A DNA stretch of 12,778 nucleotides, taken from NCBI GenBank assembly GCA_046262015.1, contig JBHENN010000026.1, positions 1 to 12,778 of the forward strand, read 5' to 3'. The stretch's first letter is position 1; each line of letters starts with the position of its first letter. Shown piece by piece: positions 1 to 6,000 of the stretch. The notes under the pieces are model-generated. The model searched no databases. It was given only the letters and a program-made list of their open reading frames with translations, and was not told the DNA's origin. Origin of the DNA: JBHENN01 sp046262015. GTDB lineage: Bacteria; Actinomycetota; CADDZG01; WHSQ01. The translations under genes were made by a program, and so were the position numbers.

Positions 1-2
1 GC

Positions 3-83
3 TATCTGGCCGCCCTCGGCAGCGTTCTCTCCTACCCGCCGGGGTGGTTCGAGGCCCGGAAGCTCCGACAGTTAGTCACTTAA
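3..83 (+). CDS. C-terminal end of an unidentified protein (partial)
   Basis: The frame starting at base 3 is open from the window edge to a TAA at 81-83. It gives 26 residues beginning YLAALGSVLSYPPGWFEAR and ending in a basic RKLRQLVT tail. Of the three plus frames at this edge it is the only one that reads like a protein end: hydrophobic stretch, aromatic turn, basic amphipathic tail. The other frames are low-complexity Arg/Pro/Ser. I do not recognise the family; a membrane protein ending in a cytoplasmic tail is possible but unsupported. The 245 bases after the stop hold no gene I can support. Confidence 0.4.
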   Translation, partial: YLAALGSVLSYPPGWFEARKLRQLVT

Positions 84-271
84 CCGTCCGGGTAAGAGGT
101 GTTGCGCGGCGGTGGACGTCGTCCGCGTCCTCAGTGGCCGCGGTACACGCGCGGGATGGGAAGGATGGCTCCCCTGCGGCCATGGGTCCCCTCCGCTCGT
201 CACCGAACAGGCTCCAACCCGATCAGGGATCGAACGAAGTGGGGTGTAGCCTCCAAGACTTCATCGATTCG

Positions 272-285
272 TGTGACGTGTCACA
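272..285. promoter_or_regulatory. Palindrome TGTGAC-GT-GTCACA, candidate operator
   Basis: Two perfect 6-base inverted arms are separated by GT. The half sites look like those of CRP/FNR-family regulators (TGTGA...TCACA), but the spacing between the TGTGA and TCACA cores is 4 rather than the usual 6. The palindrome overlaps the proposed -35 box of the small membrane protein gene at 329, a position that would suit a repressor. The binding protein is unknown. Confidence 0.35.
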
Positions 286-300
286 GGCTGCTACTAGAGT
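273..300 (+). promoter_or_regulatory. Candidate promoter of the small membrane protein gene
   Basis: The -35 GTGACG (273-278), a 16-base spacer and the -10 TAGAGT (295-300) fit the housekeeping TANNNT pattern. The predicted transcript start lies near 306, about 23 bases before the GTG at 329. The -35 is only a 4/6 match to TTGACA. Confidence 0.35.
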
Positions 301-328
301 CGAGGAAACGACGACCAGGAAGTGACCT

Positions 329-508
329 GTGGAACTGCTCCTCGCGGCGATCATCGGCGGACTGCTGCTCGCGGTGCTCGTCACGATCCTCATCTGGAGG
401 GTCGCGTCGCGGGCGGTCGACAATGGTCTCGACTGGCTCATACACACGTTCGGGAACGAACGGGCAGCCAAACAGATCGAGGAGAAGTGGCGAGACCGGG
501 GCAACTAA
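329..508 (+). CDS. Small single-span membrane protein, 59 aa
   Basis: The reading frame starts with GTG at 329 and ends with TAA at 506-508. An in-frame TGA at 323-325 blocks any earlier start, and the next possible GTG lies inside the membrane segment, so the start is well fixed. AGGAAG (317-322) sits 6 bases before the GTG as ribosome binding site. Residues 2-23 form one uninterrupted hydrophobic helix (ELLLAAIIGG...LVTILIW), followed at once by Arg24 and Arg28. This predicts a single membrane anchor with the C-terminal half in the cytoplasm. Residues 43-59 are a charged amphipathic helix (NERAAKQIEEKWRDRGN). Composition, ribosome binding site and promoter together make it convincing despite its size. 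I do not recognise a family; it could be a small regulatory or stress membrane protein. It converges on the secreted-protein gene at 591. Confidence 0.65.
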   Translation: MELLLAAIIGGLLLAVLVTILIWRVASRAVDNGLDWLIHTFGNERAAKQIEEKWRDRGN

Positions 509-590
509 GCAGTCCGGGCTTGGGCCGGAGGTAGAACTCGGCTTCAGAAGCGCAGCATTCCACTGGCCATCCTTGCCGGCACGTGCGCTC

Positions 591-1070
591 CTAGGGTTGC
601 GCCTCCTCCACTGTCGTCTCCAGACGTTTCACACGAGAATGAAGAAACGGATGACCATCGCCCCTCTCGTGACCGAGACACCTCTTGTGTGAGTAAGCCA
701 CTGCAGCCACCACGTAGTCGCCTGGCTCCGTGTAGCTGACCCCAATCTCGAGGCGGGCTGGGGTCCCAGGCTTCCTGCCCTGAACGCAATACGTATGTGC
801 AAAGACGAACGGCGCGCGATCACCACCCTCGTCGAACCACACCTGGACCTCGGTGATCGATGAGTCTGGGTCGTGAGCCTTGATGATGAGGATCTCCTCA
901 TCGCAGATCCCCTGCTCGTCGCACTCGCCCGTACTGGTCGTAACGGGAGGTTCCTTCCACTTCATCACCGTGATCTTGGGGCGTCTGTGACCGGGGTCGG
1001 CAACGCTCGAAGGTGGGCTCCCGATCACGCCGACCGATAGAGCCGTGAGGACGATCAATGCTCTTTTCAT
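591..1070 (-). CDS. Secreted protein with four cysteines, unknown function
   Basis: This is a 159-residue protein with a clear Sec signal peptide: MKR, a hydrophobic core at residues 4-17, and a signal-peptidase site after SSVA (residues 21-24), giving a mature protein starting DPGHRR. The mature part has four cysteines (50, 56, 95, 131), fit for two disulphides outside the membrane. Its beta-rich segments (ITEVQVWFDEGG at 72-83, ARLEIGVSYTEPGDYVVAAVAY at 105-126) resemble an Ig/PKD-like sandwich, which is inference from pattern only. No lipobox, membrane anchor or catalytic motif is visible. ATG at 1070 is preferred over the GTG at 1073, because AGGAGG at 1075-1080 leaves 4 bases before the ATG but only 1 before the GTG. 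It stands alone on the minus strand. The family is not recognised. Confidence 0.75.
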   Translation of the reverse strand: MKRALIVLTALSVGVIGSPPSSVADPGHRRPKITVMKWKEPPVTTSTGECDEQGICDEEILIIKAHDPDSSITEVQVWFDEGGDRAPFVFAHTYCVQGRKPGTPARLEIGVSYTEPGDYVVAAVAYSHKRCLGHERGDGHPFLHSRVKRLETTVEEAQP

Positions 1071-1074
1071 CACG

Positions 1075-1080
1075 CCTCCT
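1075..1080 (-). promoter_or_regulatory. Strong ribosome binding site AGGAGG that fixes the secreted-protein start
   Basis: A perfect AGGAGG lies 4 bases before ATG 1070 and only 1 base before the overlapping GTG 1073, so it selects the ATG. Directly upstream, 1082-1097 can fold into a small hairpin (AAGGG/CCCTT stem, 6-base loop) in the leader; its role, if any, is unknown. Confidence 0.6.
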
Positions 1081-1143
1081 GAAGGGGGTTTTCCCTTAGA
1101 CGGGGGGACCGGTCATCGGGTTCCCGCCGCCAGGGACATCCGA

Positions 1144-1236
1144 CTAACCGACCTCGATGGTGCCGACCATCCCCCCATCGTAATGGCCGGGCTCATGGCA
1201 GCCCAGGTGCCCTAGGCGAAGGACAAACTCGAAACC
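1144..1236 (-). pseudogene. Cupredoxin (plastocyanin-like) C-terminal remnant
   Basis: The minus frame ending in TAG at 1144-1146 encodes 30 residues that include CHEPGHYDGGMVGTIEV. This is the C-terminal copper-binding loop of type I copper proteins: Cys, then His five residues later and Met ten residues later, followed by the closing beta strand. These are three of the four usual ligands. Residues before it (FEFVLRLGHLG) also read like a cupredoxin strand, but there is no start codon. The frame runs straight into the 3' end of the tRNA gene at 1239, so the N-terminal part with the first ligand His is absent. It must be a truncated relic, unless a frameshifted or rearranged copy lies elsewhere. 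Nothing else in the window is a copper protein. Confidence 0.6.
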
Positions 1237-1238
1237 GG

Positions 1239-1312
1239 TGGGGGCGGCTGGACTCGAACCAGCGGCCGGGCGATTATGAGTCGCCTGCTCTGACCAACTG
1301 AGCTACGCCCCC
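1239..1312 (-). tRNA. tRNA with anticodon CAT (elongator Met or Ile2)
   Basis: A 74-base cloverleaf folds perfectly. The acceptor stem is GGGGGCG/CGCCCCC and the D stem GCTC/GAGC. The anticodon arm GGCGA-CTCATAA-TCGCC has anticodon CAT, and the T arm GCTGG-TTCGAGT-CCAGC is normal, with A as discriminator. CCA is not encoded (the genome reads CCG). It is not an initiator by its paired acceptor end and loop. The anticodon and T arms look very like the E. coli tRNA-Ile2 (ileX) sequence as I recall it, so it may be the isoleucine tRNA whose C34 is changed to lysidine by TilS. Elongator Met remains possible. It lies downstream of tRNA-Asn on the same strand. Confidence 0.95.
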
Positions 1313-1346
1313 CAGCGCGTTCCTTCGTCGAGGACGACACCGGTTG

Positions 1347-1375
1347 AATCGACCACCAGGTGAAGTCGAGTCCAA
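1347..1375 (-). promoter_or_regulatory. Candidate promoter of the CAT tRNA
   Basis: On the minus strand, TTGGAC (1370-1375) is followed by a 17-base spacer and TCGATT (1347-1352), placing transcription start about 27 bases before the mature tRNA end. The -35 lies in an 11-base block shared exactly with the promoter at 1481-1491. The -10 is weak, so co-transcription from tRNA-Asn is an alternative. Confidence 0.35.
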
Positions 1376-1385
1376 CCCGCGCGAG

Positions 1386-1458
1386 CTCCGAGGGTGGGAC
1401 TCGAACCCACAACCTACCGGTTAACAGCCGGTTGCTCTGCCGATTGAGCTACCTCGGA
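1386..1458 (-). tRNA. tRNA-Asn (anticodon GTT)
   Basis: A 73-base cloverleaf with acceptor stem TCCGAGG/CCTCGGA, D stem GCTC/GAGC, anticodon arm ACCGG-CTGTTAA-CCGGT and a T arm with TTCGAGT loop. The discriminator is G and CCA is not encoded (GCT follows), so CCA must be added by nucleotidyltransferase. It is 73 bases upstream of the CAT tRNA on the same strand. Confidence 0.97.
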
Positions 1459-1469
1459 ACGAGGTTTCC

Positions 1470-1475
1470 ATCCTA
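1470..1475 (-). promoter_or_regulatory. Candidate -10 box of tRNA-Asn
   Basis: TAGGAT on the minus strand lies 11 bases upstream of the tRNA 5' end and fits TANNNT. The -35 candidate (CTCGAC, 16 bases further upstream) is weak. It overlaps the intergenic space shared with the divergent YtxH-type promoter. Confidence 0.35.
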
Positions 1476-1485
1476 AGTCAGCGGG

Positions 1486-1514
1486 TTGGACGTCGAGCAA
1501 ATGGGGCATACGAT
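1486..1514 (+). promoter_or_regulatory. Promoter of the YtxH-type gene
   Basis: TTGGAC (1486-1491), a 17-base spacer and TACGAT (1509-1514) form a good housekeeping promoter, with start expected near 1521. This places the ribosome binding site and ATG 1549 in a normal short leader and argues against any start upstream of 1521. Confidence 0.55.
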
Positions 1515-1536
1515 TCGCACAGCCATACGTCGTCTG

Positions 1537-1542
1537 AGGAGG
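1537..1542 (+). promoter_or_regulatory. Ribosome binding site fixing the YtxH-type start
   Basis: AGGAGG lies 6 bases before ATG 1549, an ideal distance. It rules out the in-frame TTG at 1486, which is inside the -35 box. Confidence 0.7.
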
Positions 1543-1548
1543 TCGAAC

Positions 1549-1842
1549 ATGGGCAAGGCGGGGTTCCTCATCGGGTTCGGGGCCGGCTACGTGCTCGGGG
1601 CCAAAGCGGGCACCGAGCGCTACGACCAGATCAAGCGCCTGTACGAGAACGTCAAGGCGTCTCCCGCCTTTCAGGAGGCGAGCGGCAAGTTGAAGGGTGC
1701 GGCCGGAACCGGCCTCGAGCAAGCGAAGGACAAGGCAACCGAAGGCGTGTCCAAGGTCACCGAGGCGGTCAAGGAGCGACGGTCGGGCACCGACGACCGG
1801 CCCGCCGGTGGGCTATCGGTCGCGCCGCCCCCCACGCACTGA
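1549..1842 (+). CDS. YtxH-type small membrane-associated protein, 97 aa
   Basis: The protein opens with a glycine-rich hydrophobic segment, MGKAGFLIGFGAGYVLGAKAG (residues 1-21), the hallmark of YtxH-domain proteins, followed by TERYDQIKRLYENVK. Residues 35-76 (KASPAFQEAS..., LEQAKDKATEGVSKVTEAVKE) form a long amphipathic, LEA-like helix rich in Ala, Lys and Glu. The tail is disordered (SGTDDRPAGG...PPPTH). In Bacillus, YtxH belongs to general stress proteins; actinobacterial members are common but uncharacterised. The likely topology is one N-terminal membrane helix with a cytoplasmic coil, which is inference. The start is set by AGGAGG at 1537-1542 and a promoter at 1486-1514. It converges on rpoD with only 18 bases between the stop codons and no visible terminator hairpin. 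Confidence 0.8.
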   Translation: MGKAGFLIGFGAGYVLGAKAGTERYDQIKRLYENVKASPAFQEASGKLKGAAGTGLEQAKDKATEGVSKVTEAVKERRSGTDDRPAGGLSVAPPPTH

Positions 1843-1860
1843 GTACTCAGGGCTGACGAG

Positions 1861-3111
1861 CTACTCGAGATAGTCGCGCAGCTTCTGGCTGCGGGACGGG
1901 TGGCGGAGCTTCGACAGCGTCTTGGACTCGATCTGTCGGATCCGCTCGCGCGTCACTCCGAAGCGCTTGCCGACCTCCTCGAGCGTCCGCGGCTGTCCGT
2001 CCCGTAGCCCGAAGCGCATCTCGATGACCTCTCGCTCGCGGCGGCTGAGCGTGTGGAGGACCGACTCGAGCTGCTCCTGAAGCAATCTGAAAGAGGCTCG
2101 TTCGAGCGGCACGACCGCTTCGTCGTCGGGGATGAAGTCGCCGAGGTGGGAGTCTTCCTCTTCACCGATCGGGGTCTCGAGCGACACCGGCTCCTGGGAG
2201 ATCTTCTGGATCTCCCGCACCTTCTCCGCGGACAGCTCCATCTGGAGCCCGATCTCGTCGGCCGTGGGCTCGCGTCCCAGGTCCTGCAGAAGCTGACGTT
2301 GGATCCGGACGAGCTTGTTGATCGTCTCAACCATGTGGACCGGGATGCGGATCGTGCGTGCCTGATCCGCGATCGCGCGGGTGATCGCCTGGCGGATCCA
2401 CCACGTCGCGTAGGTGGAGAACTTGTAGCCCTTGGTGTAGTCGAACTTCTCCACCGCCCGGATCAGCCCGAGGTTGCCTTCCTGGATCAGATCGAGGAAC
2501 GCCATGCCCCGGCCGACGTAGCGCTTGGCTATGGAGACGACCAGGCGGAGGTTCGCCTCTACGAGATGACGCTTGGCCATGGCGCCGTCGCGCTGCTCCC
2601 ATCTAAGCTCGAGCGTCTTGGCCTCGGAGAGCTTGGCCGCCCCCTCCGACTCCAGCTTCTCGGTCGCGAGCACGCCTGCTTCGATCCGCTTGGCGAGGTC
2701 GACCTCCTCCTGAGCTGTGAGGAGCGCAACCCGCCCGATCTCCTTGAGGTACATCCGCACGGGGTCGTTCGTCGGGGCCTTGAGCGCCATGTCGATCTCG
2801 CGCCGAGCCCGGACCCGATCCTCGTCGACATCGGGGGCGGCGACCTCTACGACCTCTTCCTTTTCCTCCTCGACGATAGCCTCGTCCTCAGCCACGTCGA
2901 CGCCGAGGTCGACGAGTCGCTGACAGACGGCGTCGGTGTCGTCGGGGGTGAGGTCGAGCACCGACAGCTTCTCGGCGAGGTCGGCTGCGGTGATGGTGCC
3001 GTCGGACTTGGCGCTCCGGACGATCTCCTCGACGCGTTCTTGGGTCGGCGCAACCTCGATGAGGATCGCGCCTGCCGGCGCCTCAGCCACGTCGGGCTCG
3101 TGGTCGTCCAT
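1861..3111 (-). CDS. rpoD: Primary RNA polymerase sigma factor (RpoD/HrdB/SigA type)
   Basis: This 416-residue sigma-70 factor directs RNA polymerase to housekeeping promoters. Region 1.1 is at about 24-75, then an acidic linker (78-100). Region 1.2 is at 115-146 (NDPVRMYLKEIGRVALLTAQEE). Region 2 is at 178-262 with the core-binding FLDLIQEGNLGLIRAVEKFDY and the -10 recognition/melting helix YKFSTYATWWIRQAITRAI. Region 3 is at 265-335. Region 4 is at 345-416 with the -35 helix-turn-helix VGKRFGVTRERIRQIE. Presence of regions 1.1 and 1.2 and the intact NLRLVVSIAKRYVGRG motif mark it as group 1, the essential factor. ATG 3111 overlaps the dnaG stop by one base (TGATG), so translation is probably coupled. 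The frame stays open far upstream inside dnaG, but that part is not sigma-like. It lacks the very long acidic N-terminus of many Streptomyces and mycobacterial homologues. Confidence 0.97.
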   Translation of the reverse strand: MDDHEPDVAEAPAGAILIEVAPTQERVEEIVRSAKSDGTITAADLAEKLSVLDLTPDDTDAVCQRLVDLGVDVAEDEAIVEEEKEEVVEVAAPDVDEDRVRARREIDMALKAPTNDPVRMYLKEIGRVALLTAQEEVDLAKRIEAGVLATEKLESEGAAKLSEAKTLELRWEQRDGAMAKRHLVEANLRLVVSIAKRYVGRGMAFLDLIQEGNLGLIRAVEKFDYTKGYKFSTYATWWIRQAITRAIADQARTIRIPVHMVETINKLVRIQRQLLQDLGREPTADEIGLQMELSAEKVREIQKISQEPVSLETPIGEEEDSHLGDFIPDDEAVVPLERASFRLLQEQLESVLHTLSRREREVIEMRFGLRDGQPRTLEEVGKRFGVTRERIRQIESKTLSKLRHPSRSQKLRDYLE

Positions 3112-4916
3112 CACGCCCCGCCCTGTACGTGGCGCAGGAGATCGCGGCGCGCCGCCTCGAGTCCGACGAGCTCCGTGAACAGCGCGTCGTGACGATCGGG
3201 CTCTTCCAGAGGATTCATCTCCTGAAGAGTAGACCTGCGGGCCTTGATCTCGCGCTCGAGACGGAATACCCGAAGGCGAGCGAAGAGCTCGCCCGTGTCG
3301 GTGGCCGTCCGGTCGCCCTCGCCGGCGCCGACCGTCAGCTCGGTGAACAGAGAGCGTGCGTCCGGGCTTAGGCGCTGGACGAGCTCGCCGGGAGAGGTCC
3401 CGCTGCCGGTCGCGGCGACCACCGCCGCCCGGAAGACTTCCCGGCGCGCCGGGTTCGTGAAATGGGTCTCGTCGATGTCCTCGGCTGCCGCCACCGCTTC
3501 GGGAGCGCGGACGAGCAAGCGCTCGAGCGCCTCTCGTTCGACCTTGACGTGACCGGGCAGACGACGGTCCCGGTCCCGGTCGCGCTCGGACGTGGGTGGG
3601 GCCGGCTCCGGCGCGCCGGAGCGCCTCTCGGCCAGGGCGCGCTCTATCGCTGCCGAGTCCACACCGATCCGATCCGCGGCTAGGAACACGTATTGGCCGC
3701 GGGCGATCGGGTCGGGATGCCACGCGAGGACCTGGACCGCTTCAGCAACGGCCCGCGAGCGCGCTTCGGGGGTATCGAGCGAGAGCTTGGCGAGCGTTTG
3801 ATCGAGCTTGAACTCGAGGAGAGGCTGAGCCGTCTCGATCACCTTTCGGATGCCCTCGGCGCCGTCCTCTCGGACGACGTCTGCGGGGTCGCGTCCGGGC
3901 GGAAGGGGCGCGACGAGGACCTCGAGCCCGAGCCGGTGATGGATGCCGAAGCCGCGCTCGGTCGCGCCCTTGCCCGCGGCGTCCGCGTCGAACATCAAGA
4001 CGGCGCGCCGCGAGAACTTCTTCAGCAGCTCGAAATGGCTCTCACCCAGAGCGACCCCGTTCGTCGCGACGGCCTCGGTCACGCCCGCCTCGTGTAAGGC
4101 GATGACGTCCGTGTAGCCCTCGACCACGACCGCGGCCTCCCCTCGGCCCAGGGTCGACTTCGCCCGGTTGAGCCCGTACATGACGCGGGACTTGGAGAAC
4201 ACCGGGGTCTCCGAGGTGTTGAGGTACTTGGGCTGCTGGTCACCGAGGGCCCGGGCGCCGAACGCGATGACGTCTCCGTTGATGTCCCAGGTCGGGAACG
4301 TGATCCTCTGCCGGAAGCTGTCGAAGACCGAGCCATCCCGGTCGCTCTTGCGTCCGAGGTCGGCGTGGAGGAGATCGGTAGCCGTGTAGCCCTTGGCCAG
4401 CAGGTGCCGACACAGCGCATCGCGGCCCGGGGCATAGCCGAGCTGCCAGCGCACCGCGACCTCCTTGCCGAACCCGCGGCCCTCGAGGTACCGCCGGGCC
4501 TGGAGCGCGTCCGGCGAGTTCATGAGGGTGGAGTGGAAGAACGCCGCGGCCTCGGCGTTCATCCCGATCAGCCGCCGCTTGAGCCCTACCGCCTGCTTCT
4601 CGCCCGGGCGCATCTCCTCGTAGCGGAGGTCGAAGCCGGTCTTGCGCGCGACCCACTCGACCGCGTCGGGGAAGGGAAGGTTCTCGACCTTCTCGACGAA
4701 CTGGTAGAGGTTGCCGCCTTCCTGACACCCGAAGCAGTGGAACAACCCGGAAGCCGCGTTCACGGTGAACGAAGGGGTCTTCTCGGTGTGGAAGGGACAC
4801 AGACCCTTGTGGGTCTGACCGCTCGACTTCTTTAGATGGGTGTAGCCCGAGACGATCTCGACGATGTCGGCGCGCTCCCGCAGGGCATCTATGTCTTCTT
4901 CTCTGATCCTGGCCAT
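3111..4916 (-). CDS. dnaG: DNA primase
   Basis: This 601-residue primase synthesises RNA primers for replication and works with the DnaB helicase. The N-terminal CHC2 zinc finger has Cys40, His43, Cys61 and Cys64 (CPFH...CFGC). The RNA-polymerase core has the basic motif at about 219-242 (FGARALGDQQPKYLNTSETP). The Toprim fold follows with Glu266 (VVEGYTD) and Asp310/Asp312 (MFDADAAGKGA), the metal-binding acids. After residue 430 comes a Pro/Ser and Arg-Asp repeat linker (ERDRDRDRR), then the helicase-interaction domain at about 455-600. Length is normal for the family. ATG 4916 is preceded by GAGGGA at a suitable distance. It follows dgt after 55 bases and leads into rpoD by a one-base overlap, the conserved dnaG-rpoD pairing of the macromolecular-synthesis cluster. 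Confidence 0.97.
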   Translation of the reverse strand: MARIREEDIDALRERADIVEIVSGYTHLKKSSGQTHKGLCPFHTEKTPSFTVNAASGLFHCFGCQEGGNLYQFVEKVENLPFPDAVEWVARKTGFDLRYEEMRPGEKQAVGLKRRLIGMNAEAAAFFHSTLMNSPDALQARRYLEGRGFGKEVAVRWQLGYAPGRDALCRHLLAKGYTATDLLHADLGRKSDRDGSVFDSFRQRITFPTWDINGDVIAFGARALGDQQPKYLNTSETPVFSKSRVMYGLNRAKSTLGRGEAAVVVEGYTDVIALHEAGVTEAVATNGVALGESHFELLKKFSRRAVLMFDADAAGKGATERGFGIHHRLGLEVLVAPLPPGRDPADVVREDGAEGIRKVIETAQPLLEFKLDQTLAKLSLDTPEARSRAVAEAVQVLAWHPDPIARGQYVFLAADRIGVDSAAIERALAERRSGAPEPAPPTSERDRDRDRRLPGHVKVEREALERLLVRAPEAVAAAEDIDETHFTNPARREVFRAAVVAATGSGTSPGELVQRLSPDARSLFTELTVGAGEGDRTATDTGELFARLRVFRLEREIKARRSTLQEMNPLEEPDRHDALFTELVGLEAARRDLLRHVQGGA

Positions 4917-4971
4917 CTATTCCCTCGGTACCTAGAGCGCGCGAACCGGGCGAGGGGGAAGTGGGCTCATC

Positions 4972-5961
4972 CTAGAGCCCCAGAGCCGGGGAGGGAGCGC
5001 CCACGATCCGCTCGAAGGCCCGGAGGGCGAATCGGTCGGTCATGCCGGCGACGTAGTCCACCGCCCGAACGCGGGCATCGTCCTCGTAGGCGTCCTCCGG
5101 CGCGCCGGGAGCGACCGCGAAATGTTCGAGCAGGGTCTGGACGATCGTCTCCACGGCCGCGCTCGTGCTGCGCGCGACCTGGCCGAGGTAGACGTGCTCG
5201 AAGAGGAACGAGCGCGTCTCGGCCATGGCCTCGAAGACGGGCTCGCTCATGGCGATCGAGGACGAGTCCGCCGAGCCGGAGACGAGGTCGGTGACCATCG
5301 CCCGGATCCGAGCCGACCCCGACGCCCCGAGCACGGCCGAGGTGGACGCCGGCAGGTCGTCGAGCTTCAGGATCCCGGCCCGGACCGCATCGTCGATGTC
5401 GTGGTTGATGTAGGCGATGCGGTCGGCATAGCGGGCGATCTGACCCTCGAGGGTCGAGGGCATCGTCGGCATGGACCAGGTGTGGTTGGCGATCCCGTCC
5501 CGGACCTCCCACGTGAGGTTGAGCCGCTCGAGGACCTCCACGATCCGCACCGACTGCAGGTTGTGCCGGAAGCCGGGATGGAAACGGGCCACGACCTCCT
5601 CGCCGAGGTGCCCGAACGGGGTGTGGCCGAGGTCGTGCGCGAGACAGATCGCCTCCGCGAGGTCTTCATTGAGCCTCAGGGCCCGGGCGATCGTCCGGGC
5701 GATCTGGGTTACCTCGAGCGTATGGGTCAACCGCACCCGATAGTGGTCACCCTCCGGAGCGAGGAACACCTGGGTCTTGTGCGCCAACCTGCGGAACGCC
5801 TTGGAGTGGATGATGCGGTCCCGGTCGCGTTGGAAGCAGGTGCGGAGATCGTCCTCCGCCTCGTCGACCTCCCTGCCCTTGGAGGCGGATGCGAGCTGGG
5901 CCCGCTGCGAGAGGGTGCGTGCCTCGACCTCTTCGCTGTGCGCTCTCACGGTCCCACTCAC
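4972..5961 (-). CDS. dgt: dGTPase-like HD-domain dNTP triphosphohydrolase
   Basis: This 329-residue protein belongs to the HD superfamily enzymes that cleave dNTPs to nucleoside plus triphosphate. The metal centre is complete: His80 (RLTHTLEV), His109-Asp110 (LAHDLGHTPFGH) and Asp180 (ARYADRIAYINHDIDDA). Family signatures DRDRIIHSKAFRRLAHKTQVF (46-66) and FRHNLQSVRIVEVLE (131-145) are intact. It should limit dNTP pools, fitting its place directly before primase. It is at the short end of the family, lacking insertions of the E. coli type, and may accept several dNTPs under allosteric control (family knowledge). The GTG at 5961 has no strong ribosome binding site, and a second in-frame GTG lies four codons on, so the exact start is uncertain. 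It follows ppdK after 39 bases. Confidence 0.94.
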   Translation of the reverse strand: MSGTVRAHSEEVEARTLSQRAQLASASKGREVDEAEDDLRTCFQRDRDRIIHSKAFRRLAHKTQVFLAPEGDHYRVRLTHTLEVTQIARTIARALRLNEDLAEAICLAHDLGHTPFGHLGEEVVARFHPGFRHNLQSVRIVEVLERLNLTWEVRDGIANHTWSMPTMPSTLEGQIARYADRIAYINHDIDDAVRAGILKLDDLPASTSAVLGASGSARIRAMVTDLVSGSADSSSIAMSEPVFEAMAETRSFLFEHVYLGQVARSTSAAVETIVQTLLEHFAVAPGAPEDAYEDDARVRAVDYVAGMTDRFALRAFERIVGAPSPALGL

Positions 5962-6000
5962 GCCCCGAAGCTAGCACCGGGGTGCGACGAGAACCGGCCG

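Larger units (their letters stand above)
1366..1496. repeat. Inverted repeat bracketing tRNA-Asn
   Basis: The left arm 1366-1380 (TCGAGTCCAACCCGC) and the right arm 1481-1496 (GCGGGTTGGACGTCGA) are inverted copies differing by one extra base. Eleven bases (GCGGGTTGGAC) match exactly. Each arm holds TTGGAC reading outward, as -35 box of the CAT tRNA (minus) and of the YtxH-type gene (plus). The arms are too far apart to act as a terminator; a duplicated promoter element is the simpler reading. Confidence 0.55.

Noticed and set aside
112..126. Six-pair hairpin after the first partial gene, as terminator
   Set aside because: Stem GTGGAC/GTCCGC with a 3-base loop has no T tract and is as likely by chance in GC-rich DNA.
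512..528. Hairpin TCCGG...CCGGA after the small membrane protein
   Set aside because: Only five pairs and no T tract; not enough for a terminator call.
1239..1458. Attachment site or integrated element at the tRNA pair
   Set aside because: No integrase and no second copy of a tRNA 3' end in the window; only the adjacent cupredoxin relic hints at rearrangement.
2053..3192. Long plus-strand open frame (379 codons) over rpoD
   Set aside because: Antisense frame of a clear rpoD; its length follows from GC-rich third positions. Sequence is low-complexity Leu/Asp/Arg/Val with no family signature.
3543..3585. Tandem CGGTCC-like repeats
   Set aside because: They encode the Arg-Asp repeat of the DnaG linker; a local coding repeat, not a separate element.
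3112..3723. About 200-codon N-terminal extension of rpoD
   Set aside because: It reads inside dnaG in another frame, is Arg/Pro/Gly/Ser rich, and ATG 3111 directly overlaps the dnaG stop where sigma-like sequence begins.
5974..5985. Palindrome GCACCGGGGTGC between ppdK and dgt
   Set aside because: Very short stem with a tight loop, no T tract; could be a minor intercistronic hairpin but not supportable.
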